DNA of 64,000 bases from contig VZTJ01004374.1 in the NCBI GenBank assembly GCA_013397795.1, positions 443,227 through 507,226 on the forward strand, written 5' to 3'. Numbering within the stretch: position 1 is the stretch's first letter; every line of letters starts with the position of its first letter. Source of the DNA: Orthonyx spaldingii. Lineage: Eukaryota > Chordata > Aves > Passeriformes > Orthonychidae. The notes under the pieces are model-generated. The model did no database searches. It was not told the origin of the DNA and saw nothing but the letters and a program-made list of their open reading frames with translations. The position numbers and the translations under genes are program-made. Positions 12,601 to 23,069 of this stretch are shown piece after piece.

Positions 12601-15600
12601 CCCTCACCTTCTGATTCTTCTACCCTAAGCTATAACGGAGCTATTTTACCTTGAAAAGTTTAACCAAATGAGAAGCAATGGCGCTTTTTTAGCATTGAAA
12701 TGATGTGGTTAAACCCCTAACAATCAGGATTGCCAGGGCAAATCCTTGGTCTCCTGCAGCCTTGGAGACTCGAGGGATATTTCTTACCTGGGTAGCCAGT
12801 TGTTGGGCTTTATAGACACTCTCGATTTCTCTCGACCTTGTGTCCCACTGAAAGACTGATTTGAATTGTTCACTCTCTTCTCGATATTTTATCTAAAAAG
12901 AAAAAAAAAACCAAAAAACTAAAACAAGATAATGACTCGTTTTAGTAGTTTGTTAGTACATACTAACACACACTTTGAGAAGAACAAGGGAGACAAACAA
13001 GGTGATGATTGCGCTTAGCCCTAAGCCAAAACTCTGCTTTCTAGTCCACACCTAGCTTTTACCTAAGATTTCTGCCAATATAGGAGCTCCACATCTGTAA
13101 AGGAGAAGCATATTACACCTGAAACCTGGCATGACATTCTGAAAGAATAATTTGATCTTTAGATAATACTTTTGGGGGAAATCATCTATAAGAATTGAAA
13201 TCTCTAAGAAATTTTAAGCAGGATGTGTCAATGCAGCATTAGATGAAAAAACTATTACCAAGTGAGTAATATTTTACTCTCCTATTTCCCTGCACAGTGT
13301 CCACAAAGTATCATATCCTAACTGTGCATATGTAAATGACTACTATATTTAGTCTTGGGTCATTACTTTCCTACTGCTGCTTTTATCATGATAGCATGTA
13401 GAAATCCAATTGAAATCACAGCGCTCTTATACAACTCACTCTTCAGCCGTAAAAACCCAGAGTAGAAAATTTAAACTGACTGGACAGAAAAGTTACTGAG
13501 CTCACGTACCATTATTCCCATATATAAATTAAGCACAGAGGTGCCGAGAGCTGAATGATTTGCCTGCTAACACAGAAATTCTGTATAGAAAGACTAAATT
13601 TTTATCTCTGCACTCAAGTGGATGTCTCAACATAAGCCTTATGTGAGAACATCATGTTGGGATTGAAACATTCTACTTTCTGCATCAGAAATAACCTTAG
13701 GTATAAAAACCAACAAACTTCCATAGTAGCGAGTGAAACCTTCTCCCAAGTTATCATTATTTTATACATTTACTAGCAAAATATTTTCCTGCTCTCAAAA
13801 TTTTTACAGAAGTACTCCCTTTAAGCAGGTACTGCAGAATCAGCTTCTTTACTACCATTAGCAATTTCCTCTCTGGAACAGAACTTCATTATGTGATTGA
13901 AAAGGGCAGAAGGTGTTTTAGGCGTGTAACACAAGGGAAAGTGATCTTTGAGCTATAATTTCTCAGGCTTGTGTACTCACATGGACTGGAAGTATCAGTC
14001 TCATATCACTGCCTAAAACCAGAAATAGAACCTGCAGTAATCCCAGACTCATTCCTGAGCAGATCCGTCACACACAGTTTAAAGTAAGTTGATAGTCATT
14101 GCTGAAATAGTTACAGCCCATGATACTGCAAAAACTGAGGCATAAGAATGCTGCATAAAATGATAAAAGATACAGTGTCTGATGAAGGCTATTCATGTGT
14201 ATAAACTATGCACAGCTAATACCGGACATAAGGATGAATTTAGCAAGCTATAATCTAAGAAATACAACTTTCTTTGTTTATTTTAATGATGGCTAACCAC
14301 ATCAAAACACATTGCTTTGCCAACGAAACAGATCCACGAGTAATGCTAGTTTAGAATATAGCAAGATGTGACATTGAAGCAAGCAGCATTACGCAGAGAA
14401 GTGGGATAGCCATCGATTATTGGGCATTGCTGTATTTTTTATCTCACCAGACTCTTAGAACAGCCAGTTTGGGAATGACGAGTCTGGAGCGGAACAAAGC
14501 GGGAGAGCCGGGATGGCGCTGGGAAGGACGGCGGGCCCGGAGCGCCCCTGGCGGCCGCCCAGGGCACAGCAGCGCCTGCAGGCTGGGTACGCCTCCATCC
14601 CCAAAACGCCTCCAGCAAAATCCTGCAAAGAGCCCGAAAACTCCCCTTTTCCCAGCTCGGGTTCGGCGGAAACACTTGATAAAGTATTTATGGGGACTTC
14701 CACCTGCGTTCCACCTAATATAATTTATCTGTTGTTTCATATCAGTTTCTGATCAGATCACAAAGCAAGTCTGTTGTTCTTGCTTCCAAAGGTTGTGCAA
14801 CTCCCCCTTAGTAACTAAGTTTACACAGCTCTGGGCAGATTAAGTGAACTGTGCTTCCGTATAGATTATCAGATATACAGGTGAGGAGCTCACATCAATT
14901 CTTCCTTCTGAGAGCAGAAGCAAAATCAGATCTAAGCTTGCTTTCACATGAGTAATCGCATTGAAAAAAATTATGATTCAAACCCAGCTGAGATCTTACT
15001 GATCCAAAAGAACGCAGGTGGGTAAGTAAAAAGCACATATTTATACTTACAAAACACGAGACATAAATATGTTATCAAAATGTAGAACACAGACAAACAC
15101 ATTTGACCCTCAAGCCTCTTACCTCACTTACCACTTCCGACAGTTTTTTTGCGTTCATGTTTATTGGTGTGTCAAATACACTTGTGAACGCATTGTTTTT
15201 TGGATTGTGTCTAAAAAAGGGAAAGTGTAAAAGGATATTATAAATGTACCAGGCAGCCCACTAGAAAGGTTCTCTTTGAGCACTCAAAAACACAATACCA
15301 GCCTCCACCCCTCTAAACACAACTTTCCCCCCACTCACACAGAGATCTTAGATTACATTCAAGTTATTATTGTAGGGAGTAGGTGCCTAGAGCAAAATTA
15401 ATTTTAATGATCATCATATCAATGCTGTGTTTCTAATAACAAAAGAGAATAATAGAATAAAAAACAACTGTCATCTCTCCTTTTTCTGCTGACAAATTTG
15501 ACAGGAATTGATCATTATAAAATAAAAACTTCCTAGAACAAACCAACTCCAAAATCTGCATTTTATACATTTTCCTTATGATTAGCTCAGCCTTGTTAAC

Positions 15601-16359
15601 TCTTCACCACTGATTTGGAAAGTACTGAATTTTGTGGTTGGTTTTATTTTCTTCCCACAATACTGAAATGGAACTTAATTTGGTATCTTTTAACACTGTG
15701 GCCAAATGAGAAAGATTTATGCTCACTATAAAGAGATTTCCATCATTTGTGGTTCATGTAAATCCAAAGATACACATGAAGGCACTGACAGTACCTGATT
15801 TCACATCAGACATGGGACAGGCTGAGTCCAAATGGTGATCTTCCATTATATTAAAATGACTAGGTGAATTAAACCTTTGCTTTGAAAAAGAAAGGAAGGA
15901 AGAAAAGGAAAGGAAATACACTTACGCTTGACAGTAAGGCTTTTTCTCATGGCTAACAAAGTTGTTTACTGTTAACATCATCTGGCATACTTCACAGTGA
16001 AAACAGGCTTTATGCCATGTCTGGAAATGCCACAAAAGAGAAACCAAACAGACATGATTTGTATTTCATTATTATTCTGTTAAGTTTAAAATCTCTGTAT
16101 TAGTCCTTACCGTTCATTTAATGAATTTGACGATTTTTGTCTTCAAATATATACGCATTATTAATTCATTTCAGTTCTGAACCCAGTTATGAGTAAAGAA
16201 CTTTAGGAACCGAGAGATTTGCACAGTGTTAGAAGTGCCAATCTGTACATTTATTATAGTCCAAAATGATAAAGAAAGAGAACTGACCTGATCTATACAG
16301 TTAATCTTCTCAGCAGGGTAAACCCCATAGCCACATCTAGCACACGGCTGCACATTCAT
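503..16359 (-). CDS. NRAP: Nebulin-related anchoring protein, 5' part (14 exons, gene runs off left edge)
   Basis: NRAP is an actin-binding scaffold of striated muscle; it acts in myofibril assembly and anchors thin filaments at myotendinous junctions and intercalated discs. Fourteen exons on the minus strand join in frame into 477 codons. Residues 1-58 form one LIM domain, with zinc ligands C6, C9, H27, C30, C33, C36, C54 and H57. Nebulin-type modules follow, one per exon, each 35, 36 or 39 residues and mostly phase 0, with the SD/SN/SE-xxY(K/T) junction motif. The order of modules is collinear with the human protein as I recall it. Human NRAP is about 1,700 residues, so over two thirds lies left of position 1. 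The start is the first in-frame ATG at 16359, with A at -3. No frameshift or stop is seen. NEBL and NEB were excluded because the LIM domain is N-terminal. Confidence 0.95.
1311..1418 (-). CDS. NRAP: NRAP coding exon 13: nebulin module
   Basis: This exon has 108 nt, phase 0. It contains GIGMDKRMLHAMKVGSLASN, nearly identical to the human GVGMDRRTLHAMKVGSLASN. The acceptor follows a long pyrimidine tract. Confidence 0.95.
2375..2479 (-). CDS. NRAP: NRAP coding exon 12: nebulin module
   Basis: This exon has 105 nt, phase 0. It starts VEYKKDLGNNKGYSMNYCDT and ends ISKFTSD at a GTAAGT donor. Confidence 0.94.
3851..3967 (-). CDS. NRAP: NRAP coding exon 11: 39-residue module
   Basis: This exon has 117 nt, phase 0, with donor GTAAGAG. 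It reads IKYKKDLSKMKGAAHFHSL and so on, with VLKQARSVNKLVSE at the end. The longer length matches the human module IKYRQDFNKMKGAAHYHSL. Confidence 0.94.
5846..5950 (-). CDS. NRAP: NRAP coding exon 10: GKGSFPAMITP-type module, copy 3
   Basis: This exon has 105 nt, phase 0, and starts GYMDEFEERRGKGSFPAM. It ends NELASD at a GTAAGT donor and is the third copy of this module type. Confidence 0.95.
7312..7372. repeat. TA/TG-rich microsatellite
   Basis: This is an imperfect alternation of TA and TG dinucleotides inside an NRAP intron. It includes an uninterrupted stretch of TA repeats near 7336-7347. Confidence 0.75.
8707..8811 (-). CDS. NRAP: NRAP coding exon 9: divergent module ending in DQYGQ
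   Basis: This exon has 105 nt, phase 0, with a GTATGC donor. It starts VKYHQRYEKEIKGKAS and ends DQYGQ, which replaces the usual SD junction. The human protein has the same ending, so this is an inherited feature rather than damage. Confidence 0.93.
9768..9875 (-). CDS. NRAP: NRAP coding exon 8: GKGSFPAMITP-type module, copy 2
   Basis: This exon has 108 nt, phase 0. It contains GKGSFPAMITPAYQIAKRAN and ends LASD at a GTAAGT donor. Confidence 0.95.
10414..10518 (-). CDS. NRAP: NRAP coding exon 7: nebulin module
   Basis: This exon has 105 nt, phase 0. It starts VEYKRGHEERVSKFTSVVDT, close to human VEYKRGHDERISRFSTVVDT. It ends in the LASD junction motif. Confidence 0.95.
11336..11443 (-). CDS. 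NRAP: NRAP coding exon 6: GKGSFPAMITP-type module, copy 1
   Basis: This exon has 108 nt and 36 codons, phase 0. It carries the GKGSFPAMITPGYQ motif and ends in SSN. It is the first of three closely similar exons; the others are at 9768-9875 and 5846-5950. Confidence 0.94.
12151..12255 (-). CDS. NRAP: NRAP coding exon 5: nebulin module
   Basis: This exon has 105 nt, phase 0, with a GTAAGT donor. It contains SWYPGTIPDPEMV, equivalent to the human AWCPGALPDPEIV stretch. Confidence 0.94.
12788..12892 (-). CDS. NRAP: NRAP coding exon 4: nebulin module
   Basis: This exon has 105 nt and 35 codons, phase 0 at both ends. It starts IKYREESEQFKSVFQWD, matching the KSVFHWD block of human NRAP. Confidence 0.93.
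13530..13620 (+). repeat. Possible MIR-like SINE remnant
   Basis: The order of short matches (AAGCACAGAGGT, then TGATTTGCC, then AACACAG) resembles the core of the ancient amniote SINE MIR. It is strongly diverged and I could not align it. Confidence 0.3.
14465..14680. other. CpG-island-like block inside NRAP intron 3
   Basis: I count about 18 CpG dinucleotides in roughly 215 bp, against almost none in the flanking kilobases, and the block is strongly GC-rich. The short overlapping open frames on both strands are a by-product of GC content and match no family I know. It could be an intragenic promoter, an unmethylated regulatory element or an inserted GC-rich sequence. Confidence 0.6.
15123..15210 (-). 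CDS. NRAP: NRAP coding exon 3: LIM end and linker to the first nebulin module
   Basis: This 88-nt exon completes the split Ala codon and then reads HNPKNNAFTSVFDTP, the conserved segment after the LIM domain. It ends in phase 0 at a GTAAGAG donor. A second in-frame donor (GTAAGT) lies 9 nt inside the exon; the outer donor preserves the usual module spacing, so I chose it. Confidence 0.88.
15886..15918. repeat. GA-rich simple sequence
   Basis: This is a purine tract of GAAA/GGAA units just left of NRAP exon 2 in plus coordinates, so it lies beyond the donor on the minus strand. Confidence 0.6.
15926..16020 (-). CDS. NRAP: NRAP coding exon 2: rest of the LIM domain
   Basis: This 95-nt exon is flanked by a CAG acceptor and a GTAAGT donor and ends in phase 2. 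It begins TWHKACFHCEVC and provides ligands H27, C30, C33, C36 and C54. The last ligand, H57, is at the start of the next exon. Confidence 0.94.
16288..16359 (-). CDS. NRAP: NRAP coding exon 1: start codon and first LIM zinc finger half
   Basis: There are 24 codons from ATG to a GTCAGT donor. It opens MNVQPCARCGYGVYPAEK and supplies LIM ligands C6 and C9. The 5'UTR lies at higher coordinates and its end is not visible. Confidence 0.93.
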
Positions 16360-16700
16360 CTTGAAATCCACAGAGTGAAAAATATATAGGTTTATACAAA
16401 AGGTTCAAAGAGTATGAAAGTGACTTTTTGGCCTGTGCAAAGCACACTCTAGACACTCCAGTCAAGGCCTTTTGCTGTGGTCAATGGCTCCCATTAAAGC
16501 TCTGAATTGAAGTCTGTTGCTCCCTTTGCTGACCTTCTGTTTCAAAGTCAGCTGCAGGCTGGCTTTTAAAGCTGCCAGTTAGTAAGAGCGTTTATTTTGG
16601 CAACTGTGTCAGTGCAGAAGGGAGGGTAGCAATATCTTTCTCTAAATAGAAGAATGAACTCACAGAAACGAATCACATCCATGTGAATATTAGAGCCTGA
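16360..16700 (-). promoter_or_regulatory. NRAP 5' flank / putative promoter region
   Basis: This is sequence directly upstream of the NRAP start codon. It has AT-rich TATA-like elements at about 16380-16398 and a CAGCTG E-box at 16549-16554. The TATA-like elements are too close to the ATG for a normal 5'UTR, so they may be AT-rich muscle-factor sites instead. The transcription start is not visible, and an upstream noncoding exon cannot be excluded. Confidence 0.3.
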
Positions 16701-19700
16701 TCATTTCGTATTTCAGCTTAGCTGTCATAAGCTCAGGATGAAGAGAAAAGTGCACACAGCAGCAGCAATTTACCATAGTTTCTCCTCACCCTGATAAACA
16801 TCTGACCTCATGGAGGAGTATTGTGTGTTTAGGAACAGCCTCATAGCAGAAGGAGGTACCACCAGAGATACAGGCCAGAGATGGGTGTGAAGCTTCCTGG
16901 CCCTTTGGTGGATGTAGAAGTCCACTGCCATTGTCCCAGACAAGTCATTATTTTTTTCCCTGGGTGCCAGCTCAGTTTCACCTTGTATATCATGGTCAGC
17001 AGAGCAGAGCACACTCATTTCTCATATCTTCCTGTTTCACCCGCCTGTCACTCCATCTCCAGGTGTAGGAGCATGCACTGTGAAACAGGCAGAGTCTCTT
17101 ATCTCCAGGAAGTCTAAACATGATGGGTACAAATCCAAACTTCTATCTCCTACAGGAAAAACTTCAGAAAGAAACCATTTACTTTTTACCAGAATGAACA
17201 AAGTAGCTATTTAACAGTAGTCACCAAGGGTAGACTGGAATAGATCATAATATAAAAATTCCTTCTACAAAAAATGATAAGGGATTATTATGTCTGATAT
17301 TAGGATTCAAGCAAACTATCAGGATTGTGAAGTCCACTCCTAACAAAAGAAGCTATTAAATTCTACCAGCTACAAATGGTCAGGATTTAAGATTTACATC
17401 TCACCTAACCATAATACCTCCAGCTGCAGGGCTCCATAAACCTGGGACACAGCTCAAAGTTATCTCAATCTGAGTAAAAGTCTACTTAGTCATCCATGCA
17501 TCTGCCCTACTTCCTGTGCCTGCAGCAGTCCTGGGATATTGCTAAGCACTTTGCCTTTCTATAAATTACAAACAATTCCATCAAAATAATTTCTGTCTAA
17601 ACCTCCCGGGTATGCTTAGAGAGCCTCCTATTCATCTCTCTATTGAGATATGCAGTTCTGCCTAACTTATTATTGCTACTTTTACTGAATGCTGACAATG
17701 TACTGGCACAATGTACTGTCAGCAACTGGTGTGCTGAAAATAGAGTCTCTAATCTGAAGAGCAGTGGCACAAAGTCCTGAAAATACTAGAGGCCTTTCAA
17801 AGTAACTAATATCAGTATATAAACAGATGTATTTTCATTTTTTACAAATGTCCCCAGAATATAATTTCTTCTGTTAAAATAACTGCTAAGTTACCTCGTG
17901 TTATTCTTTTTGGGATCAAGAGCGATTTATGTCGACTAAGTTACATCACAATAATATTTATCCCACTCACACCTGTGAACCAAATTAGTTTGGAAGGCTT
18001 CCAGTTCCCTTCTCACACAGCTTTGCATCTTGTGCCAGATTGCCATTCTGTTTATGTAAGTGACCTGTATTAGGGTCACAGCGGCCAGGCTGTCCCCTCC
18101 TTATTTAGTACTTGGCACACAAACAGTTGCCACCTCTTTGGGTTCATCTACTCCAAGAGTCACCATATTGTATATTTTCTAGACAGTCCTAGTTGTCTCC
18201 ATGCTGTCTGAAACCATGCTAGAGCCCTTGCCTCACACTTCAGCAAGAATAAAGGTGCATGACCTGCTCCTGTCCCTGTTCATTCCTGAAATGACTTCAG
18301 AGAGGTGCTGAAAGCAGGACATCCCTGAACCACACAAAACCATAAAGACTTGGAAATTACAGAACAAATAAGTCATCCAGGAGTCACCTGAACACTGATC
18401 ATCTGGAGAGGACTCCAGGATGGACCATCATGCTGTCCATAAGCACTGTGTACCCAGAGGGCAAACAGGGTGCCCTGGAGGGAATGAAACTATGTGTTCC
18501 TTCCAAGAGGCCTCTCAGAAAGATAAAGGTCTTTATTTCCCAGATAAATCCTACTCCATTTTAAGTTATATGAAGCATGTTTTTCTCTTTCACAGTGACA
18601 GATACTACCAGCTTGGCTGGAAGTTAACAAATGCATTTTCCAAATTCTCCTGCTTCTCCCAAGTTACAGCATGTTCAAGAGGAGAAGTATGATAAGACAG
18701 AATGTCCTCTACAGCTACTGCCTTTCCCAGCCACACTACTTCACTCACATCCATTGTGCACCAGTTCTGCTGGAGTCTCTTAAAGATTTCCCCATTTCTG
18801 AGGACCCCAAAACTGTCCTGTTATTCACCACTCTGGACTAAAGCGGAGTTGCTAACAGAAAAGGAAGTTTATTGAAAAATAAACATCGGATGGTCTCATT
18901 ACAAAGTACACACTACATTTTGATCATGCAAGGAATTAAATTACAAAACCAGTGCAAGTTTATTATCTTGACAAATCTTAGCAGGATATTTTCTTTTCAG
19001 TTAAAAGCTCATTGTGGTTTTTTTCCTCCTTTAGTAAGGCCTCATAAAGGCTTTTCGATATCAATGAAAATCTTAAAAGGCTTTACTTAACAGTAGAACC
19101 TTAATCAATGTGGTTTAAAAGTACTGTGGTTACATGTAAAGTACAAGGAGACAGTACCTTGAAAGTGCAAATTAGTAGGAAGAAACATTGTTATCTCTCT
19201 AGCCTCCTTAAATTCATTGAATTAACTGCACAGAAAACTTGGAGCACCTCTGCATCCTCAATCTGATTGTAAAAAAGCAAATATTAGTTATACAAAGCAA
19301 CCTCTTAAGAGACATCCAAGCCAGGGTCACCTCCTCTGTCACTCCTGCATTGTAGCTGTACCCTTCCAATCACATGAAGAGCAGGAAGCCAGGCACCATA
19401 AATTATGGCAATCCTATCTTCCCTCTGTTTGCAAAAAAACCCCGAAGGTGCTGGTTCACTACACAAAGTGGGAGTGTTATCCACTGTCAAAAGCTGTCTG
19501 TAAAATTTCAAGCACTAGACCTCGTCTATGCTCACCTTCTCTGAACCCTGTGGTTAATTAGTTACCTGGGCTCAAGTCTTTTGCCTCATACTGTCTCTCC
19601 ATGCTAATCAAATTTAGCATAGTAGCAATTCCAGCTTAGACAAATATTGAAAGAAATCTGGAAAAGATTTATCAAGACCAAAATCTCCCAAGACTTGAAT

Positions 19701-21900
19701 AAAAACCCCTAAGGAACCACCTTTCAAACTTGTACAGTTGCTTTTTACATTTTTGTCGTTTTGGAAACCAACCAGCAACTGTTTATATTTCATGATTAAA
19801 GGGTTTATGCTTACACTTTCCCCTTGTTGCCAGTGTCAGGAAAACCTGAGAGTGTTGGGATTTTGCTAATGCTTCTAACAGAGCAAGATAAAGTAAGAGA
19901 GAAATCAAAAAAAGAACCAAGAGGCCAAGAAGATATCACTATTACAGAGCAGAGAAAGAACTGGTGAGGATGTGCTACAACTTAAGCTAAAGGCTTGAAT
20001 AAAAGTGTGAAAAGCATGCACAGTATAGCCCACATGACCACCAGTGTCCAAATATGCCAATTTGTTGTGTATTATAGCATAAATAAGACCCAAATTTAAA
20101 ACTCGTAAAATATGGCATGTGCAACAGATCATCTCTGCCTGACTATAGAGCAATCCCACTAAAACACATGCACCAAGCTGACTGAGGTGCATTTTTCTGT
20201 GGAATTCCATGAAGTTGTGGTGTGCCAAATCACACTGTACCACCCTCATATCCCCCACAGCCTACTAAAACCATCCACCCTTTCTTGCAAAATATATAAA
20301 AATCTAACAATGTAATTTTGGAGGGAGCACCTTGTGAGTCACTCAAATCCTCCATCCTAAAAATATACCCACACCTGCCTCCTGGGTCTCACAAAACTCC
20401 ATCCCTGTTTTCATAGATGTGGCAGAACACAGCACACAGTTATTATTCCAGACAGGTATTATTCACTTGCCTCAAGACTTCCAGTTTGTTCCTGCCATCC
20501 ACCTTTGAATGTCTCAAAGGCACATCCCATTGTCATCCTGCAGCTCCTTACAGTGGTTAGACACTTACTTTCCCCAATGCAAACATAGTGTCAAAGGCTC
20601 CATTACTAATGTTTTTAAGGAGGATAGTAAGTCTCCAGGGCAAAGGAGAGGAATGATGATGCTATAAGTATCACACTGCTGGCTCTTCCCCCTCCCCCAT
20701 AATGCATACAGCCAGCTGTGCAATATTCTGCAGGAGATTTTTTTCCTTCCTGACCCTTTCCTATGTGACAATCACTCCATGCTCTGAAGCAAGATACTTC
20801 CTCCTACCTACTATCTTTCTAATTTTTCCCTTACTCCATACTGAAAACAAGCAAGATTTTCTGAAAAAAAAGTCTAGCACCTTATACTGCAGTAAAATTA
20901 ACATGTCTTTAAGAAAGGTATTGCAACACATTGAGGAATCAAACTTTCTCTTTGTGAATGCCAGCAACCAACTTCTGTGAAAAGAAAATAGAAGTTTCAT
21001 CAACAATTTGAGTCAGAAATTCCTCATAACCAATTCTAATAGTAAACTCTTGAAAATTGGCAAGGATTATCAGACCACTTCTTTGATAGCAATACAAAGA
21101 CCCTTAGAACAAAGCCATTTTTAGGTCTGCTAATTTGGCTGCGGTGATCAGATGGCAATGGATAAACATTTTCATCAAGATATAAAGCAAAGAGTTTCTG
21201 GATTTCCTGGGTGACACCCATATACATCATCAGAAAAGCTTATTTGGATGTTCTGAATTTCAGGTGCCACTGCCAGTCACTGCTGGTGATTACAGAGTCT
21301 CGCTCCTCTCCTCTACTCACATCTACCACAATCTTTAAAAATACATTTCCAGTGTCTCTGTTGTCCGCCGTGATCCATTATGGATTTGGAAGTGATGCTG
21401 TCTTCTTGAAAAGAAGCACCTAACAGATGGCATGAGAGGAACCATGGGATTCTGTTAGCTTGATTTTTCGGGAGAAAACTTCGGCTGCGTATCCAACCAG
21501 GAGCCACAGGCATAATCCCAGGAAGCAGGGAGCAGTCCCAGCAGCCGCAGCGTGCAGGCGCACGGCAAGAGCTCCTCCATCACATCGAGGCACTGACCTG
21601 TCGGGAGGCAAAAGCCTGTTTGTCACCATGCCTGTGTTTTGTGCCAATTAGGAGGCAGTTACACTGAAAAATATCCCTTTGATGCAAATCTCTTCAGGTA
21701 GTGAATGTTAAACACCACGCACCGCTGGGTACGTGCATGATTTTGCAGGATTGGCGCCTGCATCCAGGAGTAATTAGCAAGACTGTGCCAATCTTCAGTC
21801 CATGTACTGGACTGCTGGGCCTGATGCTACAGCTACACAGTAGGATATCGTAATTAGCAGAGATGCAACACACAGAATAATTGGGAGGATAAGGAAGTGC
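16701..21900. other. Intergenic region between divergent NRAP and CASP7
   Basis: About 5 kb with no supported gene. Open frames here are under 120 codons, lack family motifs and are not joined by splice signals. I recognise no CR1 element in it. Confidence 0.6.
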
Positions 21901-21910
21901 CACTGAAGTT

Positions 21911-21918
21911 TATATAAG
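21911..21918 (+). promoter_or_regulatory. TATA-like element upstream of the CASP7 CpG island
   Basis: TATATAAG lies about 110-700 bp upstream of the CpG island. It could serve a minor tissue-specific start, but nothing in the sequence proves use. An octamer ATGCAAAT is at 21682-21689. Confidence 0.25.
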
Positions 21919-22019
21919 GGGAAAAATTTCCTTAGATCTAGACAATCTCGTGTCACCATGAAACTTTAGGCTCTTGTTTCGCGGGGGTGTGACGGAGCAC
22001 AGCTATTAAAAAGTGGTGA

Positions 22020-22660
22020 TTTCGGTTTCGCTGCGATGTGGCCGTCATTACCTGGGGAGAGAGGAGGGACCTGAGGCTACACCCGAGACCACTGACGGGG
22101 GGGACAGACAGGGATGGGGATGGGGTCAGGGACGAGGACAGAGACAAGAACAAGGGTCAATGATGGGGACGGGGACACGCCAGGGGAGGACGGACGGGGA
22201 CAGGGATAGGGTCAGGGACNTTCGCTTAGAGTTTCGCTTTCGCTCTCGCCCGGCCGGACCCAGCACCAAGGCAAGCCCCAGCCCCTTCCCAGCCCTTCCC
22301 CTCCTCCTTTCCTTCCCCGGCCCCGCTCCCCGGCCCCCTGCCCCTCTCTCCTCCCCTCGGGATGCGCATTCCTCGCTCGATCTGCTTCCCAGGGCAGCCC
22401 CGCGGTGCTGCTCGGCACCGCCCGCCCGCGGCCTGCGCGCTCCGCTTCCTCCCTGTGTGTGTTTGTCAAAGCCCAGCCTAGACCCAGCTTGCCTAGACCC
22501 AGCTTTGGGAGCTGCTGCTGCTCTCGGGGAGCTCCCAAAGCTCGGCCAGCGCCCCGCTCCCCGGCCGGCTGCTGCAGCCATGGAGCCGCTGGTGGCCCCT
22601 GAGCTGCTGCTGCTGTGGCCAGATGTCCGGGGTAGTTTTCAAGCTCGCTGTAAACGTGTA
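22020..22660 (+). promoter_or_regulatory. CASP7: CpG island: probable CASP7 promoter and first exon
   Basis: This GC-rich, CpG-dense segment lies about 0.9 kb before the first certain coding exon of CASP7. Caspase-7 genes commonly start in such islands. The exact transcription start and first-exon donor are not certain. Candidate donors include GTAAAT at 22658-22663. The sequence contains one N at 22220, so the join there is not reliable. Confidence 0.65.
22080..22219 (+). repeat. G-rich degenerate minisatellite
   Basis: Imperfect units of the type GGGGACAGGGA and GGGGTCAGGGAC recur several times and end directly at the single N. The G-runs could form quadruplexes on this strand. Confidence 0.65.
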
Positions 22661-23069
22661 AATGGATGATAAAAGCAAATTTAGTCTGCCTAACTATGGG
22701 GAAGGGGCAGGAATCACGGCTAGTTTCCTTATGAAAATCAGGAACCAGGGACGAGATGTTTCAGTGAGTCCCACCCTGAGTGAAGGTCCTGTGTCTGTCC
22801 TGTGCTTCTCTCCCCACTCTGAGCTGGTACAGATCATTGTGCTGTCCTTTCGTAGTTTCCCAACTGCTTAATGATCTACATTAAATTAAAACCACCGGAT
22901 TTTTTCACTTACACACATTTGACTGTGTATATGCAAATAAAAACGCAGGAGCTCTCTGGGTGTTTTAGCACTGGATAGAATTGCAGATACAAATATTTTG
23001 AGGTCAGTTACCCTTGCTTTTGTCCCAATGTACTTCTTTCCAGACCGTGAAAAACTTTCTGGGAATGAC

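Larger units (their letters stand above)
12893..15122. other. NRAP intron 3
   Basis: This 2,230-nt intron is AT-rich except for a CpG-dense block at about 14465-14680. A MIR-like remnant may lie near 13530-13620. No exon was found, and the proteins on both sides join collinearly with human NRAP. Confidence 0.65.

Noticed and set aside
14427..14752. Five overlapping open frames on both strands in NRAP intron 3
   Set aside because: All coincide with the CpG-rich block, have no family motif, and cannot be explained together as coding.
16377..16398. TATA-box reading of the AT-rich element beside the NRAP start codon
   Set aside because: A start 25-30 bases downstream would fall at or inside the ATG, leaving no 5'UTR. 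It is kept only as a low-confidence regulatory element.
19905..20258. 117-codon antisense frame in the intergenic region
   Set aside because: No recognisable domain, no splice context, and composition like surrounding noncoding DNA.
22013..22669. 218-codon open frame on the plus strand and overlapping antisense frames of 151 and 108 codons
   Set aside because: It lies in a CpG island, crosses the N at 22220 and shows only low-complexity Pro/Ala/Arg/Gly sequence. GC content alone lowers stop frequency here. Only its last 26 codons before 22657 deserve attention.
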